Source: Cupriavidus necator (lineage in GTDB: Bacteria > Pseudomonadota > Gammaproteobacteria > Burkholderiales > Burkholderiaceae). Taken from it: a stretch of 64,000 bases of DNA. The notes beneath the pieces are model-generated. The model did no database searches. It was not told the DNA's origin and worked only from the letters and a program-made list of their open reading frames with translations. The position numbers were made by a program, and so were the translations under genes. Positions 34,560-43,311 of this stretch are shown here, piece by piece (position 1 is the first letter of the stretch; each line of letters starts with the position of its first letter). The stretch covers positions 1-64,000 of the forward strand of contig NZ_SROX01000018.1 of the NCBI RefSeq assembly GCF_013141915.1. Reading direction: 5' to 3'.

Positions 34560-35747
34560 CTACGATTGCGTCAGGCGTGCGCGGGTGCGCCGTGCCTGCA
34601 GATACGGGGTTTCCTGCGCAGTGCCGGGCTCCCAGCCGCCGGCCGGCAGCGCGACATTGCGCGCGCTCGGATGCGCGGCGATGAAGGCATGGTCCAGGCT
34701 GGTGCCGAGACCGGGGCCGTCGGGCACCACGATGTGGCCGTCGTCGGCTTGCAGCGCGCGGGTGACGGCCTGCGCCTTGCCCGGCCAGTCCGGCTCCAGA
34801 CGCTCCAGGATGAGGCCGCCGGGCGAGGTCGCGATCCAGTGCACCGCGGCGAATTCGGCCACCGGCCCGAGCGAGCCGGAATGCGGCGCCAGCAGCAGCG
34901 ATCGGGCTTCGGCCAGCGCGGCAATCTTCTTCAGCTGGGTCGGCCCGCCGGTGCGGCCGGTGTCAGGCTGGACGATGTCTACCAGGCCGCTCGCCATCAG
35001 CCGGTCGAACTCGGCCAGCGTGCCGAGCCGTTCGCCGGCGGCAAGCGGCAGCGCGACACCGTCGCGCACGCGGCGCCAGCCATGATCATCGTCGGGACCG
35101 ACCGGCTCTTCGAGGAACAGCAGGTGCGCGCCTTCCAGCGCCCGCCCGACCGCCACCGCGTCGGCACCGCTCAGCCAGGCCGGACCGTGCAGGTCGACGA
35201 TCAGGTCGACCTCCGGCCCGATCGCTTCGCGCACGGCCCACGCGCGCTCGACGATCTGCTGCGTGCCGCCGACCTTGACCGCGCGCACGCCGCGCGCCAC
35301 CGCGGCGCGCGCGGTCGCGGCATCCTTGACATGCGCGTAATAGGACACGCGCTGGCGCAGCGCCCCGCCAAGCAGGTCGTGCAACGGGCGGCCCAGCGCC
35401 TGGGCCTTGAGGTCCCAGAGTGCCGTATCCAGCGCCGCCAGCGCTCCCGCGCCGACCACGCCGGTGTGGCCGTGCCCCATCAGCGCCACGCGCAGCTTCT
35501 GGTGAAGGCGCTCGGTCTGGAACGGATCCTCGCCAGCCAGCAATGGCGCCAGGTCCGGGATGCCGGCCGCGACCACGCGGGGCCAGCCAGAACCTTCGCC
35601 GGTGCCGACCAGGCCTTCATCGGTGGCAATTTCCACGAACAGCCAGTTGCGCCCCGTCGCCAGCGCGCTCTTGCCCGCCCCGCCCCATGCCGTGTGGCTG
35701 GGAGCGCCGGCCTGCATAAGGTGAACTTTGACCTGCGTGATTTTCAT
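34560..35747 (-). CDS. Mandelate racemase/galactonate dehydratase-type enolase-superfamily enzyme
   Basis: The 395-aa protein has an N-terminal capping domain (about 1-120) and a barrel with metal ligands Asp (LIVDLHG), Glu (FLEEPVGPDD) and Glu (LAAGERLG). A His in LLLAPHSGSLGPVAE is the likely general base, and VKVGGT replaces the usual KxK on strand 2. It should abstract the alpha proton of a sugar acid and eliminate water, giving a 2-keto-3-deoxy acid. The exact acid is not predictable by eye. It lies 15 bp upstream of the RraA-like gene. Confidence 0.88.
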   Translation of the reverse strand: MKITQVKVHLMQAGAPSHTAWGGAGKSALATGRNWLFVEIATDEGLVGTGEGSGWPRVVAAGIPDLAPLLAGEDPFQTERLHQKLRVALMGHGHTGVVGAGALAALDTALWDLKAQALGRPLHDLLGGALRQRVSYYAHVKDAATARAAVARGVRAVKVGGTQQIVERAWAVREAIGPEVDLIVDLHGPAWLSGADAVAVGRALEGAHLLFLEEPVGPDDDHGWRRVRDGVALPLAAGERLGTLAEFDRLMASGLVDIVQPDTGRTGGPTQLKKIAALAEARSLLLAPHSGSLGPVAEFAAVHWIATSPGGLILERLEPDWPGKAQAVTRALQADDGHIVVPDGPGLGTSLDHAFIAAHPSARNVALPAGGWEPGTAQETPYLQARRTRARLTQS

Positions 35748-35759
35748 CGTGTCTGGCGG

Positions 35760-36746
35760 TTATTGCGGCTTGATGTTCGCTGCCTTGATGAACCCGCTCC
35801 AGCGTGCCAGTTCGTCCAGGTAGAGCTTCTGGAAATCCGCCGGGGTCGCGCTCGCGGCGGGCTCCATGCCCATGGCCTGGGCCCGGGCCTGCACCGCCGG
35901 CTGGCGCATGGCGGCGTTGAGCGCCGCATGCAGCTTGTCGATGATGGCCGGCGGCGTGCCGGCCTTCACCGCCAGGCCCTGCCAGCTGCGGATATAGGTT
36001 TCCTTGGGCAAGCCCGCGGCGGGCGCCGGCGGCGCCTTGACGCCGCTGACCGCGGTGGCCTGCATCACAGCCAGAGGCCGCACCTTGCCCGTATCAATGT
36101 AGGACTTGAGTGTCCCCGACCCCAGGTCGAACATCACGTCCACCTCGCCCGACATCAGTCCCTGCAGGGCGGGCGTACCGCCGCGATAGGGAATATGCAG
36201 CGCCGGCATGTGCTCGGCGCGCTTGAGCAGTTCGAGCGCCAGGTGCGACGACGTGCCGATGCCGCCGCTGCCGACCTTGACACCGCCCTCCAGCTTGCGC
36301 GACGCCGCGATGACGTCGGCCGCCGACCGGTACGGCGACGAGGCTGCCGCCAGCATGAACACGGGCACGCTGGTCATCTGGCCCACCATCGCCAGGTCGG
36401 TGCGCGGGTTGTAGGGCACGCCGATCAGCGACGGATTGGTGGCGAGGTGGATGGCGGCGAAGATTACCGAATAGCCATCCGGCGCCGCGGCCAGCGCGGC
36501 CTGGGTGGCGATATTGCCCGAGGCGCCGCTGCGGTTGTCGACCACCACTGGCTGGCCCAGGGTCCTGGACATTTCCTCGGCGACGGCGCGCGCCATGGTG
36601 TCCGCCGCGCCGCCGGGTGCAAAGCCGACGATCAGCTGGATCGGCCTGGACGGATATGGCGCGGGGGCAGCGCCGGCCGCATGGACCAGCCCGAGGGCTG
36701 CGGTGAATGAAAACGCTAGGCGCACGGCGCCCTTACCGAACTTCAT
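35760..36746 (-). CDS. Bug-family (TctC-like) periplasmic receptor
   Basis: The 328-aa protein has a signal peptide MKFGKGAVRLAFSFTAALGL ending near GAAPAPYPSRP. The Bug/TTT fold shows PIQLIVGFAPGGAADTMARA, VVDNRSGASGNIATQ and HIPYRGGTPALQGLMSGEVD. It binds a carboxylate, probably the sugar acid used by this operon. No TctA/TctB genes are adjacent, as is common for Bug receptors in Burkholderiales. First gene of the - strand operon, 12 bp before the dehydratase. Confidence 0.92.
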   Translation of the reverse strand: MKFGKGAVRLAFSFTAALGLVHAAGAAPAPYPSRPIQLIVGFAPGGAADTMARAVAEEMSRTLGQPVVVDNRSGASGNIATQAALAAAPDGYSVIFAAIHLATNPSLIGVPYNPRTDLAMVGQMTSVPVFMLAAASSPYRSAADVIAASRKLEGGVKVGSGGIGTSSHLALELLKRAEHMPALHIPYRGGTPALQGLMSGEVDVMFDLGSGTLKSYIDTGKVRPLAVMQATAVSGVKAPPAPAAGLPKETYIRSWQGLAVKAGTPPAIIDKLHAALNAAMRQPAVQARAQAMGMEPAASATPADFQKLYLDELARWSGFIKAANIKPQ

Positions 36747-36806
36747 GTCGGCTGTCTCCTGGATCAGGTTTGGAACAGTTTCGTGGCGCCGCGCGGGCGC
36801 CGCGGC

Positions 36807-37460
36807 TTAATGCGGTGTTTGGATCATGCGCAGCAAGTCGTCGCGCGCCGATTCGGCGTGGTCCAGCGCGATGCGCGCGGCCAGCGCGCCGTCGCCATTG
36901 CGCACCGCGGCCACCAGCTTGCGGTGCTGCGCGATCACCGCTTCCTTGCGCTGCGGGCCATAGCCGAGCGAGCGGCGCAGCGCATCGACCAGGCTGGAGC
37001 GCGAACCGAGCACGTCCACGGCGGGCTGGTTGCCCGCCACCTGGTTGAAGACCCGGTGGAACTCGCGGTTCGCCGCCACGCTGGCGCCGGTGTCGTCGCC
37101 GCCGACGACGTCCTCGTAATGCAGGCGCGCCGCATCGATGCGCTCAAGGTCCTGCGGCGTGGCCAATGCCGCGACCTTGGCGGCGAGCATCTGCTCGATC
37201 GCCCCGCGCATGTCGTAGATGTTGGCGATGTACGCCGCGTCGACCGTGGGGATCACCGCGCCGCGATGCATCTGCATGTCGATGATGCCCTCGCCCTGCA
37301 GATGCAGCAGCGCCTCGCGCACGGGGTTAAGGCTGACCTCGTAGCGCTCCACCATCTGCGCGAGCGTGATGTGCGCACCGAGCGGCCAGATGCCAGCGGC
37401 AATGTCGGCGCGAATCTGTTCGCGCAGGCGGACGTAGGTGGGGGTGTTGATGCGTTGCAT
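36807..37460 (-). CDS. GntR-family regulator of the sugar-acid cluster
   Basis: The 217-aa protein has a winged helix (about 5-70: LGAHITLAQMVERYEVSLNP, VREALLHLQGEGII) and an FCD helical ligand domain with His/Asp ligands around NREFHRVFNQVAGNQ and IAQHRKLVAAV. It is divergent from the aldehyde dehydrogenase gene, with a clear palindrome between, and 60 bp upstream of the Bug gene, so it probably represses both directions until a pathway acid binds. Confidence 0.9.
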   Translation of the reverse strand: MQRINTPTYVRLREQIRADIAAGIWPLGAHITLAQMVERYEVSLNPVREALLHLQGEGIIDMQMHRGAVIPTVDAAYIANIYDMRGAIEQMLAAKVAALATPQDLERIDAARLHYEDVVGGDDTGASVAANREFHRVFNQVAGNQPAVDVLGSRSSLVDALRRSLGYGPQRKEAVIAQHRKLVAAVRNGDGALAARIALDHAESARDDLLRMIQTPH

Positions 37461-37474
37461 GGAGGGAAACCCGG

Positions 37475-37503
37475 TTGCGTTTGGTAAAGCACGAGCTTAC
37501 TAT
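37475..37503 (+). promoter_or_regulatory. Putative promoter of the aldehyde dehydrogenase gene
   Basis: TTGCGT (37475-37480), a 17-bp spacer and TACTAT (37498-37503) put the start of transcription near 37510, inside the adjacent palindrome. Confidence 0.55.
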
Positions 37504-37508
37504 ACACT

Positions 37509-37524
37509 GGATTTTCCAAAATCC
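37509..37524. promoter_or_regulatory. GntR operator-like palindrome GGATTTT-CC-AAAATCC
   Basis: Perfect 7-bp arms with a 2-bp centre; a third copy of the half-site AAAATCC follows at 37525-37531. The AT-rich site covers the predicted transcription start and ends 10 bp before the dehydrogenase ATG, between it and the divergent GntR gene. It is the likely operator. Confidence 0.75.
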
Positions 37525-37533
37525 AAAATCCAA

Positions 37534-38967
37534 ATGCGATATCCGAACTACATCAACGGCTGCTGGATCGATAGCGACCTGCGTGAACCCAACCTCAATC
37601 CCTCTGACCTGTCGGATCACATTGGCGAGGCCCCTTTGGCCAGCCCTGCGCTGGCGCAGGAGGCCGTCGCGGCAGCCAGGGCCGCGTTTGGCGCGTGGTC
37701 CGAAAGCCCCGTGCAGGTGCGGGCGGACATCCTCGATCGCGTCGGCCACGAAATCCTGGCGCGGCAGCAAGAACTGGGACAACTGCTGGCGCGCGAGGAA
37801 GGCAAGACGCTGCGCGAGTCGATCGGCGAGGTGGTGCGCGCGGGACAGATCTTCAAGTATTTCGCCCAGGAAGCGCTGCGGCCGCACGGGCAGCTGGTGG
37901 CATCGGTGCGGCCGGGCATCGACGTGGAGGTCAGCGCCGAACCGGTCGGCGTGGTCGCCATCATTACGCCGTGGAACTTCCCCATCGCCATCCCGGCGTG
38001 GAAGATCGCGCCGGCGCTGGCGTTCGGCAATTGCGTGGTGTTCAAGCCGGCCGAGCTGGTGCCGGGCTCGGCCTGGGCGCTCGCGGAGATCCTGTCGCGC
38101 AGCGGCTTGCCGGACGGCGTCTTCAACCTGGTGCTCGGCCGCGGCGCGGATCTGGGCCCGGCCCTGACCACCGCGCCAGGGGTCGCGGCAGTGTCCTTTA
38201 CCGGATCGGAAGCCACCGGCCGGCGCATTGCGCAGGCACTCGGCGGCATCGGCACGCGCCTGCAGCTGGAGATGGGCGGCAAGAACCCGCTGGTGGTGCT
38301 CGGCGACGCGGATCTTGCCGTGGCGGTCGACGCCGCCGTGCAGGGCGCCTTCTACTCCACCGGCCAGCGTTGCACCGCGTCGTCGCGGATCATCGTGACC
38401 GACGATATCCACGACCGCTTCGCCGCGGCGCTGCGCGAGGCGACGCAGCGGCTTCGCGTCGGCCATGCGCTCGACCCGGCCACCGAGATCGGCCCGGTCG
38501 TCGACGCCGGCCAGCTCGAGAAGAACCTGCGCTACGTCGCCATCGGCCGCGACGAAGGCGCCGTGCTGGCGTGCGGCGGCGAACGGCTGCAGGGCGCCAG
38601 CGACGGGTTTTATCTGTCACCGGCGCTGTTCCTGCAATGCGAGAGCGGCATGCGCATCGCGCAGGAAGAAATCTTCGGGCCGGTCGCGACGGTGCTGCGC
38701 GCGCGCGACAACGACCATGCGCTCGAGCTTGCCAACGACACCCCGTTCGGCCTGTCGGCGGGCGTGTGCACACGCTCGCTGGCGCAGGCCCGCCGCTTCC
38801 GGCGCCACCTGCGCGCCGGCATGGTGATGGTCAACACGGCCACCGCCGGCGTCGACTATCACGTCCCGTTCGGCGGCATCAAGGCCTCGTCATACGGCCC
38901 GCACGAACAAGGATGGGCCGCACGCGAATTCTTTACCGCAGGCAAGACCAGCTACATCCGGGCCTGA
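37534..38967 (+). CDS. Aldehyde dehydrogenase, probably 2-oxoglutarate semialdehyde type
   Basis: The 477-aa NAD(P)-dependent enzyme starts at 37534 (MRYPNYINGCWIDSD). ITPWNFPIAIPAWKIAPALA, AVSFTGSEATGRRIAQ, LQLEMGGKNPLVVLGDADL (general-base Glu) and GAFYSTGQRCTASSRII (nucleophile Cys) are all intact. The length and motifs resemble succinate/2-oxoglutarate semialdehyde dehydrogenases, the last step of oxidative uronate or pentose pathways. It is the only enzyme on the + side of the cluster and is followed by a porin. Confidence 0.9.
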   Translation: MRYPNYINGCWIDSDLREPNLNPSDLSDHIGEAPLASPALAQEAVAAARAAFGAWSESPVQVRADILDRVGHEILARQQELGQLLAREEGKTLRESIGEVVRAGQIFKYFAQEALRPHGQLVASVRPGIDVEVSAEPVGVVAIITPWNFPIAIPAWKIAPALAFGNCVVFKPAELVPGSAWALAEILSRSGLPDGVFNLVLGRGADLGPALTTAPGVAAVSFTGSEATGRRIAQALGGIGTRLQLEMGGKNPLVVLGDADLAVAVDAAVQGAFYSTGQRCTASSRIIVTDDIHDRFAAALREATQRLRVGHALDPATEIGPVVDAGQLEKNLRYVAIGRDEGAVLACGGERLQGASDGFYLSPALFLQCESGMRIAQEEIFGPVATVLRARDNDHALELANDTPFGLSAGVCTRSLAQARRFRRHLRAGMVMVNTATAGVDYHVPFGGIKASSYGPHEQGWAAREFFTAGKTSYIRA

Positions 38968-39063
38968 CACAACCACGGGGCCAATCACCGCCGACCCTTG
39001 TCCGCAGTACCGTCCGGGGCGCCTGCCGCCCTGGAAAATTCTTATATCCATCACGGAGACAAC

Positions 39064-40110
39064 ATGAAGAAACACATCGTGCCGTTTTGCCTGGCATGCG
39101 GATTCGCAGCGCCTGCCCTGGCTCAGAGCAGCGTTTCGCTGTACGGGCTCATCGACACCACGATCCGCTACACCACCCATGAGAACGCCGCCGGCGACGG
39201 CAAGGTCCAGATGGGCGACGGCGTGCTCACCGGCACGCGCTTCGGCATGCAGGGCACCGAAACGCTCGGCAACGGCTATCGCGCCTTCTTCGTGCTGGAG
39301 AACGGTTTCCTGCCGGACACGGGCATGGCCTCGCAGGGCGGACGGCTGTTCGGGCGCAAGGCCTTCGTCGGCCTCGGCGGGGATTTCGGCAGCCTCAAGC
39401 TGGGGCGGGACTTCACCGTGATCCATGAGGTCATCGCCAGCTACGACACCATGGCGCTGCCCAACCTGGGCCTGATCGCGTTCCAGAGCGGCAACTACAC
39501 CGGCGGCGTGCGGCAGGACAACATGCTCAAGTACTCCGGCGTATTCGGGCCGGTCACCGTCGCCGCGCAGCATGCCTTCGGCGAAGTCGCCGGCAGCTTC
39601 GCGGCGTCCTCGTCGACGGGCGCGAGCGTCACCTACAGCAGCGGCAACGTCAAGCTGGCCGGTGGCTACCAGATCATGCGCGACACGACCACCTATTTCG
39701 GCACCGCCGTGCCCGTGAGCGACCAGCAGGTGTGGTCCGCAGGCGGCACCTATCGCTGGGGCAAGACCCTGTTCAACGCCGGCTTCACGCGCAGCACCTA
39801 TGACCAGGCGGGCTATCGCGACAACGCTTACTACGCCGGGCTGAAGCACGCCTTCGACGATGCCTGGACGTTCTATCTCACCGGCACCTACGACCGCATG
39901 AAGATCAACGGCGACGGCGGCAACCGCTATACCGCGGCCATGATGGTGGACTACAACCTCAGCAAGCGCACCGATGTCTACCTCGAAGCCGATTACACAT
40001 CGTTGACGGGGACGTGGCGCACGCTGGCGTCGCGGCCCAACTTCGTCACGCCGTTCTTTGGCCATGGCAACCGCATTGGCGTCACCACCGGGCTGCGCCA
40101 CAAGTTCTGA
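39064..40110 (+). CDS. Outer-membrane porin, Gram-negative type 4 family
   Basis: The 348-aa protein has a signal peptide (MKKHIVPFCLACGFAAPALA, cleaved before QSSVSLYG), the start SSVSLYGLIDTTIRY, constriction-loop region and a C-terminal strand ending in Phe (GLRHKF), the OmpC-like assembly signal. A trimeric 16-strand barrel is expected. It lies 96 bp after the aldehyde dehydrogenase and probably admits the pathway substrate. Confidence 0.93.
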   Translation: MKKHIVPFCLACGFAAPALAQSSVSLYGLIDTTIRYTTHENAAGDGKVQMGDGVLTGTRFGMQGTETLGNGYRAFFVLENGFLPDTGMASQGGRLFGRKAFVGLGGDFGSLKLGRDFTVIHEVIASYDTMALPNLGLIAFQSGNYTGGVRQDNMLKYSGVFGPVTVAAQHAFGEVAGSFAASSSTGASVTYSSGNVKLAGGYQIMRDTTTYFGTAVPVSDQQVWSAGGTYRWGKTLFNAGFTRSTYDQAGYRDNAYYAGLKHAFDDAWTFYLTGTYDRMKINGDGGNRYTAAMMVDYNLSKRTDVYLEADYTSLTGTWRTLASRPNFVTPFFGHGNRIGVTTGLRHKF

Positions 40111-40124
40111 CGCCCTGGCCGGCT

Positions 40125-41360
40125 CTAGCTGCCCGGCATGGTGTCGCCACGGCCGAGCGTGTCGCTGGCGCCAGCCGGGCGGCCTTCCGCGCGAAAGCTC
40201 ATCGCGGCGCAGAAGGCCCCGGCCGCCGCGGCGACAGCGGCGAGCCCGAAGGTATGCGCCGGCGCCAGCGCGTTCCAGGTCCAGCCCATCGCCAGCCCGC
40301 CCAGCGTGCCGCCGACGCCGTACGAAATGCCGGTGTACAGCGCCTGCCCGCGCCCTTGCAGCGGCCCGGCAAACCAGGCCTGCAGGCGCTTCAGGCTGGC
40401 GCTGTGGTGCGCGGCGAAGGTGGCCGCGTGCAGCACCTGCACCAGCGCCATCAGCCAGACCCACTGCGCGAAGTAGCCGGTCAGCCCGAAGCGCAGCGCC
40501 GCCAGCACGAAGGTGCCCGCCAGGATGGTACGCAGCGCAAAGCGCGCGAACAGCAGGCCCTGGTAGTAGAAGAAGACGATCTCGGCCACCACGCCGATGG
40601 TCCACATCGCGCCGATGGCCAGCTTGCTGTAGCCCAGCGTCTCCAGCCACAGCGAATAGAACACGTAGAGCGCGGCGTGCGCGAACATCATCAGGAAGGC
40701 CGACGCCAGGAACCAGGCCACGTCCGGGCGGCGCAGCAGCGGCAAGGCGCGCGGCGGCGTGGTGCGCGGGCCATCGTCGGCGGCGTCGCGCATGGTCAGC
40801 ACCACCCCGGCCAGGATGCCCAGCAGCGCGCTGGCGACCCACGGGAAGGCGCGCATGCCGACCGCCTCGAACAGCGCCCCGCCGGCCAGCACCGCGCCGA
40901 TAAAGCCGAGCGAGCCGAACATGCGGATGCGGCCGTAGCTGTGGTCGAAGGCGCCGTGGCGGCGCAGTGTGGAAATGGTCAGGGCATCGCCCAGGGGCGA
41001 CATCGCGCTGGTCAGCAGGCTCAGCGTCAGCATCATCGCCATCATGCCGCCGTAGCTGCCGACCCCGGGCAGCACCAGAAATGCCAGCAGCGACGTGAAC
41101 GCGCTCACGCGCAGGATGCGCACGCGCGTGTGCATCACGTCGGACAGCCAGCCCCACAGGTAGGGCCCGACGATGCGGCTGACCTGGAAGCTCGCCATCA
41201 GCACGCCGATCTGCACCGGGTCGAAGCCGCGGTCGGCAAAGTACAGGCTGACGTAGGGCGAGATCAGGCCGACATAGCCGTAATAGCCCAGGTAGAACAG
41301 CCCGAAGCGGGCATAGTCGGGGCCGCCGCCACCGCCGGCGCCCGCGCGGTGCGGCGCCAA
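40125..41360 (-). CDS. MFS transporter, HcaT/LacY-like group
   Basis: The 411-aa inner-membrane protein has 12 predicted helices: FGLFYLGYYGYVGLISPYVS in helix 1, YLWGWLSDVMHTRVRIL as the loop 2-3 signature, and a second half starting near VAWFLASAFLMMFAHAALYV. It resembles the MFS_1_like group with 3-phenylpropionate permease. The only start that keeps helix 1 is TTG at 41360, one base after the aroC stop, so expression is probably coupled to aroC. The substrate is unknown. Confidence 0.82.
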   Translation of the reverse strand: MAPHRAGAGGGGGPDYARFGLFYLGYYGYVGLISPYVSLYFADRGFDPVQIGVLMASFQVSRIVGPYLWGWLSDVMHTRVRILRVSAFTSLLAFLVLPGVGSYGGMMAMMLTLSLLTSAMSPLGDALTISTLRRHGAFDHSYGRIRMFGSLGFIGAVLAGGALFEAVGMRAFPWVASALLGILAGVVLTMRDAADDGPRTTPPRALPLLRRPDVAWFLASAFLMMFAHAALYVFYSLWLETLGYSKLAIGAMWTIGVVAEIVFFYYQGLLFARFALRTILAGTFVLAALRFGLTGYFAQWVWLMALVQVLHAATFAAHHSASLKRLQAWFAGPLQGRGQALYTGISYGVGGTLGGLAMGWTWNALAPAHTFGLAAVAAAAGAFCAAMSFRAEGRPAGASDTLGRGDTMPGS

Positions 41361-41361
41361 G

Positions 41362-42471
41362 TCAGCGGGTCGGGCCGGCCTGCGCGGGGATGCGCGGCGT
41401 GTCGACGCGGACGTCGCCGCACTGGGCGCGATGGCGCAGCGCGTGGTCGATCAGCACCAGTGCCAGCATGGCCTCGGCGATCGGCGTGGCGCGGATGCCC
41501 ACGCACGGATCGTGGCGGCCGAAGGTTTCGACGGTGGCGGCATTGCCGGCCTTGTCGATCGATTCGCGCGGGGTGCGGATCGACGAGGTCGGCTTGATCG
41601 CCAGCGATACGGTCACGTCCTGGCCGGTGGAAATGCCGCCCAGCACGCCGCCGGCGTTGTTGGTGCGGAAGCCCGCGGCGGTCAGCTCGTCGCCATGGAC
41701 GCTGCCGCGCTGCGCGACGCTGTCGAAGCCGGCGCCGATCTCGACACCCTTGACCGCATTGATGCCCATCATCGCGTGCGCGATATCGGCGTCGAGCTTG
41801 TCGAACAGCGGCTCGCCCAGGCCCACCGGCACGTTGCTGGCCACCACCTCGATGCGCGCGCCGACCGAATCGCCGTCGCGGCGCAGCGCGTCCATATAGG
41901 TTTCCAGCTCGGGGGTGATGTCGGCGTTGGCCGCGAAGAACGGGTTCTCCGGCACATGCGACCAGTCCGTGAACGGCACCGCGATCTCGCCCAGCTGCGA
42001 CATATAGCCCCGGATCTCGGTGCCGTACTGCTCGCGCAGCCACTTCTTGGCCACCGCCCCGGCCGCCACCACCGGCGCGGTCAGGCGCGCCGACGAGCGG
42101 CCGCCGCCGCGATGGTCGCGGATGCCGTATTTCTGCCAGTAGGTGTAGTCGGCATGGCCGGGGCGGAAAGTCTCGACGATATTGCCGTAGTCCTTGCTGC
42201 GCTGGTCGGTGTTGCGGATCAGCAGGCAGATCGGGGTGCCGGTGGTCTTGCCCTCGAACACGCCGGACAGGATCTCGACCTGGTCGGGTTCCTTGCGCTG
42301 GGTGACGTGGCGCGAGGTGCCGGGCTTGCGGCGGTCCAGGTCGCCCTGGATATCGGCCTCGGTCAGCGCCAGGCCCGGCGGGCAGCCGTCCACCACCGCG
42401 CCGATGGCGAGCCCGTGCGATTCGCCGAAAGTGGTGACAGTGAAAAGCAGGCCAAGGGTGTTGCCGGACAT
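41362..42471 (-). CDS. aroC: Chorismate synthase
   Basis: The 369-aa enzyme turns EPSP into chorismate using reduced FMN, the last shared step of aromatic amino-acid synthesis. It starts at 42471 (MSGNTLGLLFTVTTFGESHG). GESHG, RPGHADYTYWQKYGIRDHRG and GGRSSARLTAPVVAAGAVAK are FMN/substrate signatures, and SSIRTPRESID and GRHDPCVG near the C-terminus are conserved. The length is normal. Confidence 0.97.
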   Translation of the reverse strand: MSGNTLGLLFTVTTFGESHGLAIGAVVDGCPPGLALTEADIQGDLDRRKPGTSRHVTQRKEPDQVEILSGVFEGKTTGTPICLLIRNTDQRSKDYGNIVETFRPGHADYTYWQKYGIRDHRGGGRSSARLTAPVVAAGAVAKKWLREQYGTEIRGYMSQLGEIAVPFTDWSHVPENPFFAANADITPELETYMDALRRDGDSVGARIEVVASNVPVGLGEPLFDKLDADIAHAMMGINAVKGVEIGAGFDSVAQRGSVHGDELTAAGFRTNNAGGVLGGISTGQDVTVSLAIKPTSSIRTPRESIDKAGNAATVETFGRHDPCVGIRATPIAEAMLALVLIDHALRHRAQCGDVRVDTPRIPAQAGPTR

Positions 42472-42556
42472 GATGGAAACCGCACAGGAATTGGGGACGG
42501 CCTCCATTGTAAGGCCAATGGCCGGGCTCGGGCGGCCCCGGGCGGCGCCGACACGG

Positions 42557-43291
42557 TCAGGCGGCGGCGCTCTGCGGCACCGCTTGCGCGGCCAGTCCGG
42601 GGTAGAACTCGGCGCGCATCCGCTCCATATAGGCCACCAGGTTGGCATGGCCCTCGGCCGCGGTGCGGATCGGGGTGTCGAATACGGGGCACAGCAGGCT
42701 GCCGGCAAAGGCGAACAGCGTGGCATCGGCCCCGCACGGCCGGTCGCCCATCAGGTAGGGCTTTTCGCCCAGGATATCGGCGATCGAGGTCACGCCCTTG
42801 CTGGCCAGCGCCACCAGCTCTTCCTCGCTGTGCCGGCCGAGGCCCTGCCCCCACAGCGTCTTGCGCACCTTGTAGCGCACCAGCCGCTCGGCCAGGCCGC
42901 GCACCGGTGCCGGCACGCTGCGGAAGAACTGCGCCGGTCCCTTGTCGAAATTGGCCTGGTCCAGCCAGCGCACCCGCGCCACCGCCCAGTAGAGATGGTC
43001 CTCCATCAGCTTCTCGGCGGCCCAGGCGATGCCGCGCTCGGCCGGGCTCAGGCCCTCGTCGAAATCGATGTGGTAGGTCTTCTCGATATGCCAGCGGATC
43101 ATGGTGGAATCGGCCACGATCTGGCCCATGTCGTCCAGGTACGGCAGCTTGCCCTTGGGCGCGCGCCGCAGGCTGCCCCGGCGCGCGTGGTACGGCAGGC
43201 CGGCCAGCTTGAGCAGCATCTCGGCCTTGGTGACGAACGGACTGGCATCGGGCAGCCCGAAGGCGGGGCCGAAGGTATAGAGGGTAATCAT
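42557..43291 (-). CDS. Glutathione S-transferase family protein (metaxin-like)
   Basis: The 244-aa protein has a thioredoxin-like N-domain (MITLYTFGPAFGLPDASPFV, RAPKGKLPYLDDMGQIVADS with the cis-Pro and Ser of the GSH site) and a helical C-domain containing ILGEKPYLMGDRPCGADATL. The pattern resembles the Tom37/metaxin/failed-axon-connections branch rather than detoxifying GSTs. It lies 85 bp upstream of aroC and 20 bp after the transporter-acyltransferase gene. Confidence 0.85.
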   Translation of the reverse strand: MITLYTFGPAFGLPDASPFVTKAEMLLKLAGLPYHARRGSLRRAPKGKLPYLDDMGQIVADSTMIRWHIEKTYHIDFDEGLSPAERGIAWAAEKLMEDHLYWAVARVRWLDQANFDKGPAQFFRSVPAPVRGLAERLVRYKVRKTLWGQGLGRHSEEELVALASKGVTSIADILGEKPYLMGDRPCGADATLFAFAGSLLCPVFDTPIRTAAEGHANLVAYMERMRAEFYPGLAAQAVPQSAAA

Positions 43292-43311
43292 CGAGGTCGC
43301 CTTGTCGTGAG

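Noticed and set aside
33619..36710. A frame of over 1000 codons on the + strand across the sugar-acid operon
   Set aside because: It is antisense to four well-recognised genes and has no family features; an artefact of GC-rich third positions.
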